From positions 1 to 36,266 of the forward strand of contig JASBVN010000028.1 in assembly GCA_029961045.1 (NCBI GenBank): a stretch of DNA of 36,266 nucleotides, given 5' to 3'. Under the pieces are notes generated by a model. The model did no database searches. It saw only the letters and a program-made list of their open reading frames with translations, and had not been told where the DNA came from. Both the position numbers and the translations under genes were made by a program. This DNA is from Alicyclobacillaceae bacterium. GTDB lineage: Bacteria; Bacillota; Bacilli; Kyrpidiales; Kyrpidiaceae. Of this stretch, positions 31,802 to 36,266 are shown one piece after another (within the stretch, counting starts at the first letter, position 1; each line of letters opens with the position of its first letter).

Positions 31802-33063
31802 CGGTGAATCTGGAGAGGCTGAAAGAACGTTTCGAAGTCATATCCCGTTTCGGAAAAATCGGCGATACGGGCGTTTGCCGCCCTGCCCTGTCGAAAACGG
31901 AAAGAGAAGCATTTGACGTGGTGGCCGGCTGGATGGAACAGGCCGGAATGACCGTTCGAGTGGATCATTTCGGCAATCTCATCGGCCGATTGGAAGGGAA
32001 GAATCCGAATGGGCCGGTTCTGATGATCGGTTCCCATCTGGATTCGCAGCCTTATGGAGGGCGTTTTGACGGGACGGCGGGTGTGTTGGCCGGCCTCGAG
32101 GCGGTGACCGCCATGGCGGAGCGAGGCATAGTGCCGGAAGTGCCGGTTGAAGTTGTCTCGTTTTGCGATGAGGAGGGCTGGAGGTTCCAAAAAGGTTTGT
32201 TCGGTTCCAGAGGGATCACAGGGAGAGTGGAGCCGGAGGAACTGGAGTTGATGGACCGGGACGGAATCACCCGCAGGCAGGCGCTGCGGGATTTTGGCTG
32301 CGATCCCGACAAGCTGCACGAATCCGTTTACCTGCCGGGCCAAATCGGAGCTTATTTGGAACTTCATATCGAACAGGGGCCCCTTCTGGAAAGGCAAAAC
32401 CGTCCGGTCGGGATTGTCAGCGGCATTGCCGGACCGCTGTGGCTGACGGTGACCCTGAAAGGGCGCGCCGGACATGCCGGCTCCGTGCCGATGCGGGAAC
32501 GGAGGGACGCCCTCGTCGGAGCGGCGGAGATCGTGGTGGCGTTGAACAGAATGGTGCAGGAGGAAGAAGGCGTTCCGACGGTGGGGACGGTCGGGTCCCT
32601 TCGCCTGTTTCCGAACTCCCCCAACGTCATACCGGAAGAAGTGGAATTTACGGTCGATCTCCGGGATATCGACATGAACCGGCGCCGTCGCATCGAGGAG
32701 CGGCTGCGCGAGGCCATCGCCCAAAGTGCTGACCGGCACGGCCTCGCCTATTCCATCCGGGAATCCGCGAATCTACAACCGCGTTATTGCGCCGAATGGA
32801 TGAAACGGATTTTGCACGAAGAAAGTCAAGCCATGGGGCTGGAGGCCCCCGAACTGATGAGCGGCCCTTTCCACGACGCTCTGGTCATGGCCGATGTATG
32901 CGATTTTGCCATGATCTTTGTGAGGTGCCGGAACGGCGTCAGTCACAGCCCGGAGGAATATGCCAGTTACGAGGATTTGGCTCTCGGTACGAAATTGCTG
33001 TACCGGGGAGTTCTGCGGATTTCGGATCAATTGTCCCGGCGCAGACGACCTACCGTCAAATAG
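31798..33063 (+). CDS. M20-family Zn amidohydrolase (allantoate/N-carbamoyl amidase type)
   Basis: A 421-residue binuclear metal hydrolase of the AllC/HyuC/beta-ureidopropionase group. Metal ligands are visible: His80 (GSHLDSQPYGG), Asp91 (RFDGTAGVLAGLEA), Glu125-Glu126 (CDEEGWRF) and His190 (ELHIEQGP). HAGSVPMRERRDAL is the dimer-interface block, and GPFHDALVMAD with RNGVSHSPEEYA closes the active site. The group cleaves ureido or amide bonds in allantoate, N-carbamoyl amino acids or related compounds; the substrate cannot be chosen from sequence. ATG 31798 overlaps the purN stop, so it is probably transcribed with pur genes, yet its codon use is clearly less GC-rich. A new promoter follows the gene. 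Confidence 0.85.
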   Translation: MTVNLERLKERFEVISRFGKIGDTGVCRPALSKTEREAFDVVAGWMEQAGMTVRVDHFGNLIGRLEGKNPNGPVLMIGSHLDSQPYGGRFDGTAGVLAGLEAVTAMAERGIVPEVPVEVVSFCDEEGWRFQKGLFGSRGITGRVEPEELELMDRDGITRRQALRDFGCDPDKLHESVYLPGQIGAYLELHIEQGPLLERQNRPVGIVSGIAGPLWLTVTLKGRAGHAGSVPMRERRDALVGAAEIVVALNRMVQEEEGVPTVGTVGSLRLFPNSPNVIPEEVEFTVDLRDIDMNRRRRIEERLREAIAQSADRHGLAYSIRESANLQPRYCAEWMKRILHEESQAMGLEAPELMSGPFHDALVMADVCDFAMIFVRCRNGVSHSPEEYASYEDLALGTKLLYRGVLRISDQLSRRRRPTVK

Positions 33064-33107
33064 GAGATTATATGACTAATTTCGTTATGTTATATTCCAC
33101 AGCCATC

Positions 33108-33136
33108 TTGACAAAAGTCAACTTTCCGTGTAAAGT
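33108..33136 (+). promoter_or_regulatory. Strong promoter upstream of the DUF2294 gene
   Basis: A perfect TTGACA (33108-33113) and TAAAGT (33131-33136) are 17 bases apart. The 170-base leader that follows includes GGATAT/ATATCC and GTCTCTG/CAGAGAC hairpins but no aptamer I recognise. Confidence 0.7.
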
Positions 33137-33310
33137 GAAGGCATAGCAAGGCCGTATGAAAAGTCGATTGCTGGAGAAACGGGATGAAGGTAGTGGAAAG
33201 GATATTTGTTTATTGGTTTTTGTTATATATCCTATCGTTTGATCGCAGGTCTCTGTAAACACCTTCACCGAGCGAGCAGAGACACGTTGCGGCTGAAGGG
33301 ATGTACTGGG

Positions 33311-33658
33311 ATGGCCGAGATCGCGAACTACTGTCAGCCTGAGGGAAGAAAGACACTGGCCAGGCTCTACAACGAAGTAAACAAAGAAATATACGGATTC
33401 GGCGTGAACCAGCTGAAAGTGGAGATTGACGGGAACATCATCACGTTTCTCGTCAAGCACCAACGGGTCACCGCGCTGAAAGCTCTGGAAGAACGATATC
33501 CCGTTTTGAAGCAGGTGATCGACTTTGCCCTCTACCATGAATTTAAGCTCCGGTTCAAGAAAAAATTGGAGCAGGAGGCGAATTTGAAGGTCGAAAGTAT
33601 CCTCCGGGATTATGACCCTGCATCCTTGTGGGGATGCACATTGGTCATTCTCGAATGA
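33311..33658 (+). CDS. DUF2294-family protein
   Basis: A 115-residue soluble protein matching DUF2294: a helical N-terminus (GRKTLARLYNEVNKEIYGFGVNQLKVEIDGNIITFLV), a central VTALKALEE...VIDFALYHEFKLRFKKKLEQE helix, and the typical ending VESILRDYDPASLWGCTLVILE. No biochemical function is established for this family that I can name. The frame is open from 33206, but the upstream part is unlike the family, so ATG 33311 is preferred; the ribosome site (GAAGGG, about 11 bases before) is weak. It has its own promoter at 33108 and a very strong terminator after it, so it is probably monocistronic. Confidence 0.65.
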   Translation: MAEIANYCQPEGRKTLARLYNEVNKEIYGFGVNQLKVEIDGNIITFLVKHQRVTALKALEERYPVLKQVIDFALYHEFKLRFKKKLEQEANLKVESILRDYDPASLWGCTLVILE

Positions 33659-33771
33659 CCGAACTCTTAAATGAGACAGGACGCAGCCGAAAGCGATAAC
33701 GTGTGCATCGCCGGGATTCATCTCGGCGGTGCGGGAGAGGCGGACGGTACTGATTTCCTTCCGTTCACGGG

Positions 33772-33826
33772 GAAAGAAAGGCCGTTGTTAGAATGGGTAT
33801 GCGCTTCTAACAACGGCCTTTCTTTC
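33772..33826 (+). terminator. Perfect 22-bp hairpin terminator after the DUF2294 gene
   Basis: Positions 33772-33793 are exactly complementary to 33805-33826, with an 11-nt loop. The 3' arm ends CCTTTCTTTC and is followed by GTTTTC, giving a U-rich run, while the 5' arm is A-rich. It is far longer than an ordinary terminator stem and would work in both directions. Confidence 0.75.
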
Positions 33827-33883
33827 GTTTTCTGCTGCCGGCGTCGAGGCGCAGATTTTGACGTTGCGAGAGGAGGACCCAAA

Positions 33884-34462
33884 TTGGACTTGACGTTGGG
33901 CAAACCGGCTGTTTGCGTGGTGGACATGCAATACGATTTTGTAGGAAAATCCGCAGTCATTCCCTGCATGGCCGACGTAGATGTCATCGCAGCCAACCAA
34001 AGGTTGTTGGAGGCGGCCAGGTCCCGCGGGATTCCCATCATCTACACTCAGGAAATCCATCGTGCCAACCACGTCGACTTTGGCCGGGAACTGGACAGGA
34101 AAGAACCCGTTCACTGCATAGAAGGAACCCGCGGAGTCCAGATCCTAGACGAATTGGCTCCTCAGCCCGGGGATTACATTCTCCAAAAGCGCCGGTACAG
34201 TGCGTTCTTTCAGACCGACCTCTTGCTCCTCCTACAGGGGCTCGGCGTCGACACCCTGATTATCACCGGTGCGGCCACCGACGTTTGCGTGCGGGCCACG
34301 GCGACCGACGCCCAACAGTATGGCTACTTTGTCTTGGTTCCCAGAGAATGTGTGGCGGGGACGAGCCTACTGCAACACGAGGCGGCCTTGGAACATATTG
34401 ACTATGTCCTGGGACGCGTGGTGGCGCTGGAAGACCTGTTGCAAGCTATTCACCGATCCTAA
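33884..34462 (+). CDS. Isochorismatase-fold cysteine hydrolase
   Basis: A 192-residue cysteine hydrolase. The triad of this superfamily is visible: Asp14 (AVCVVDMQYDF), Lys102 (QKRRYSAFF) and Cys135 (ITGAATDVCVRATATDA). ELDRKEPVHCIEGTRGVQI is the substrate-loop region. Members include nicotinamidase, N-carbamoylsarcosine amidohydrolase and ureidoacrylate hydrolase RutB; the neighbouring M20 amidohydrolase makes a ureido or amide substrate attractive but unproven. TTG 33884 is chosen for the AGAGGAGG site seven bases upstream; the longer open frame would run through the terminator hairpin. The ECF transporter genes start 54 bases downstream. Confidence 0.85.
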   Translation: MDLTLGKPAVCVVDMQYDFVGKSAVIPCMADVDVIAANQRLLEAARSRGIPIIYTQEIHRANHVDFGRELDRKEPVHCIEGTRGVQILDELAPQPGDYILQKRRYSAFFQTDLLLLLQGLGVDTLIITGAATDVCVRATATDAQQYGYFVLVPRECVAGTSLLQHEAALEHIDYVLGRVVALEDLLQAIHRS

Positions 34463-34516
34463 ACCCGTTAGACCGCTAGAATTTCGGCGAGCTTGAAACA
34501 GAAAAGGGGAGAGAAA

Positions 34517-36238
34517 ATGCGCCTTCGGGTTGACGGGATATCCTATCGTTACCCCCGCGGTTCTCAATGGGTTCTGCAAGACGTTTCTTTTCATATTCGG
34601 CGCGGTGAGGTCGCCGCCGTCGTGGGGAAAAGCGGAAGCGGAAAATCGACCCTCGGTTATATACTCGGCGGTGTGATTCCCAATTTGGTGCGAGGCGGCC
34701 AACTCGAGGGCGGATTGGCCGTGGAACCGTCCGATGCCGGGGTCGGGCTGGTGACTCAAGTCCCGGAAAATCAACTTTTCGGCTATCGAGTAGAAGATGC
34801 CATCGTTTTCGGTTTGGAAAACATGGGTCTCCGGCCTGAGGAAATTGAGCGGCGTTTCAACAGGGTTCTGGACTTGTTGTCCCTGCGCCCGTTGCGGAAA
34901 AGGCCGGTTCATACCCTCTCCGGTGGGCAAAAGCAAATCGTGTGCATCGCTTCGGTTCTGGTGATGGAACCCGGGGTGTTGGTGCTGGACGAACCGGTGG
35001 GGTCGTTAGACCCAATGGGCAAGGCGCTGGTTCAGCAGGTGTTGAAGGACCTCAAAGCGGGCGGTCAAACGATCCTCATCCTCGACCAAAATCTCGACTG
35101 GTCAGCGGAAATGGTAGACCGGGTCATCGGCCTGGACCGGGGACGAGTGGTCTTCGACGGGTCCCTGCAGCAGTTCTTCATGCGTCAAGACCTGTATCAG
35201 AGCCTCGGGGCGGTTGTGCCGGAAATGGTGGAACTGTACCACGCCTGTGCGGCGCGCGAGTGGAAGTTTCCTTTCTTCATGACGGTGGAAGAGGCATTTG
35301 CCGCATTTAAAGACTGGGGGATGCCCGGGTTGCCGGAGCCGGGACGTCCTTGGCTGCGGGAGGGCAAGGAGAGACGTCCGGTGGCCTCGCCGCCCCTGCT
35401 TGAAGTGCGGAACGTCGTCTGTGATTTGGACGGTTTCCTAGCGCTCAAAGGGGTGGAGACCGCTTTTTCCTCCGGCTGTGTTACGGCCGTGCTCGGACAG
35501 AACGGATCGGGTAAAACGACCCTGGTGAAGCATTTGAACGGGCTGCTGAAGCCCACGTCCGGTTCCGTCCTGTTTCGCGGTCGGCCGACAGAAAAAAAGA
35601 GTGTTGCGGAAATGGCCCGGTCTGTAGCTTTCGTCTTTCAACACCCGGACCACATGCTGTTTGAAGATTCGGTTTGGAAGGAAATCACGTTTTCCATCCG
35701 AGCTCAGGGTAAAAATCCCGAAGACACGGAAGTGGCCCGACTCTTGCAGGCCTACGGTTTGTGGGACGACCGGGATGCGTTTCCTCTGAACTTGTCGATG
35801 GGAAAGAAACACATGCTGACCATTTTGGCCGTGCTTCTCACCGATCCGGAAGTCGTGATTTTGGATGAGCCCACCATCGGCATGGACAACGATTTCCGAA
35901 AAAGGCTGATCCGTCTGATCAAGGAATTGCGCAGCCGTGGAAAAGCAGTCGTTTTAATCAGTCATGAAATCCCCTTCGTGGCGGAGGTATCGGACGTTCT
36001 GGTTTTGATGAAAGACGGACAGATCCTGAATCAAGGTCAGGCTGACCAGGTGTTCGGAAAGAAAGAACTTTTCCAAGAGGTCAATATTCCAAGGCCCCAG
36101 GTTATCCAACTGGTGGAGAAATTGAACTTTTCAAGGCCGGTCGCAACGGTGGACCAATTCGTCCAGCATATTTTGCGCGGAACGGAAATCCCCTGGGCAG
36201 GAGGGAAAGGACGTGAAGTGGACGGGGTATGTGGATAA
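34517..36238 (+). CDS. ECF transporter ATPase, two fused ABC domains
   Basis: A 573-residue protein with two nucleotide-binding domains, as in YkoD-type ECF ATPases. Domain 1 has Walker A GKSGSGKST (37-45), the Q-loop, the signature LSGGQKQIV and Walker B VLVLDEPVGSLD. Domain 2 (from about residue 295) has Walker A GQNGSGKTT, a divergent signature LSMGKKHML, Walker B VVILDEPTIGMD and the switch His in ISHEI. The unequal signatures suggest that the two ATP sites are not equivalent. It would energise vitamin-type uptake with a T component, which starts at 36213, and an S component not seen here. ATG 34517 follows AAGGGGAGAG. Confidence 0.88.
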   Translation: MRLRVDGISYRYPRGSQWVLQDVSFHIRRGEVAAVVGKSGSGKSTLGYILGGVIPNLVRGGQLEGGLAVEPSDAGVGLVTQVPENQLFGYRVEDAIVFGLENMGLRPEEIERRFNRVLDLLSLRPLRKRPVHTLSGGQKQIVCIASVLVMEPGVLVLDEPVGSLDPMGKALVQQVLKDLKAGGQTILILDQNLDWSAEMVDRVIGLDRGRVVFDGSLQQFFMRQDLYQSLGAVVPEMVELYHACAAREWKFPFFMTVEEAFAAFKDWGMPGLPEPGRPWLREGKERRPVASPPLLEVRNVVCDLDGFLALKGVETAFSSGCVTAVLGQNGSGKTTLVKHLNGLLKPTSGSVLFRGRPTEKKSVAEMARSVAFVFQHPDHMLFEDSVWKEITFSIRAQGKNPEDTEVARLLQAYGLWDDRDAFPLNLSMGKKHMLTILAVLLTDPEVVILDEPTIGMDNDFRKRLIRLIKELRSRGKAVVLISHEIPFVAEVSDVLVLMKDGQILNQGQADQVFGKKELFQEVNIPRPQVIQLVEKLNFSRPVATVDQFVQHILRGTEIPWAGGKGREVDGVCG

Positions 36239-36266
36239 AAGCTCCATGCTCCACCGGCTGGATCCG
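36213..36266 (+). CDS. ECF transporter T component, 3' partial
   Basis: GTG 36213 opens a frame that runs off the window and reads VKWTGYVDKSSMLHRLDP. The S-x-L-H-R-L-D-P motif is the usual N-terminal signature of EcfT/CbiQ-type membrane components. It overlaps the ATPase stop by 26 bases and has GGAGGGAAAGG just upstream. Only 18 residues are visible, but the position after a fused ECF ATPase supports the call. Confidence 0.75.
   Translation, partial: MKWTGYVDKSSMLHRLDP

Noticed and set aside
33156..33242. A 28-residue frame with a hydrophobic end (KDICLLVFVIYPIV) in the DUF2294 leader
   Set aside because: The ribosome site is weak (only AAGG) and the length is too small for confidence; it could be a small membrane peptide but support is lacking.
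33671..33883. Longer start for the isochorismatase-fold protein
   Set aside because: The open frame from 33671 passes through the 22-bp hairpin terminator and lacks family similarity; TTG 33884 has an AGAGGAGG site.

Overview
The window looks like chromosome from a high-GC, endospore-forming, probably thermophilic member of the Bacilli. The evidence is a complete gerA-type germinant receptor operon, S-layer homology repeats, Bacillus-type PurR boxes, an iron-sulfur-type PurF, strong AGGAGG ribosome sites with many GTG and TTG starts, and the gene order moxR-DUF58-transglutaminase-guaA-pbuG-pur, which matches yeaC-yeaD-yebA-guaA-pbuG-pur of Bacillus subtilis. A Kyrpidia or Alicyclobacillaceae relative is my inference; I ran no search. 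I saw no tRNA, rRNA, CRISPR array or insertion sequence.

Layout. 1-2410: the end of an SLH-anchored phosphodiester glycosidase gene, its terminator, and a beheaded cupin remnant. 2400-5105: an OmpR/HisKA two-component system followed by a PepSY-type membrane protein gene whose promoter carries a TGACA direct repeat. 5150-5781: an antitoxin/PIN-toxin pair with a palindromic operator. 5782-6271: a strongly structured, unidentified leader in front of a small zinc-ribbon gene. 6463-7623: a secreted coiled-coil M23 hydrolase. 7733-12176: moxR, DUF58 and transglutaminase genes, translationally coupled. 12173-15421: promoter and guanine riboswitch driving guaA and pbuG. 15516-17427, minus strand: a TsdA-like dihaem cytochrome and a membrane-anchored serine dehydrogenase-type proteinase. 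17577-22145: gerA, gerB, gerC and a small membrane protein. 22166-31801: the purine operon purE-B-C-S-Q-L-F-M-N. 31798-36266: a lower-GC accessory segment with an M20 amidohydrolase, a DUF2294 protein, an isochorismatase-fold hydrolase and the start of an ECF transporter.

The main discovery is the control region of the purine operon (22166-22563). It stacks a pair of inverted PurR boxes, a sigma-A-like promoter, a guanine aptamer, and six bases later a ykkC-class aptamer best read as a PRPP (subtype 2b) riboswitch, all before one intrinsic terminator. The 5' arm of the terminator uses the conserved GCCC of the second aptamer. This predicts that PRPP permits read-through and guanine opposes it, while PurR reads PRPP a second time at the DNA level. 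Tandem guanine-PRPP switches are a described class; the PurR layer and the terminator overlap are read from this sequence.

The genes form a purine supply module: guaA and pbuG make GMP and import bases under a guanine riboswitch, and the pur operon makes IMP precursors. purK is missing between purE and purB. purH and purD are missing after purN, where an M20 amidohydrolase overlaps the purN stop codon instead.
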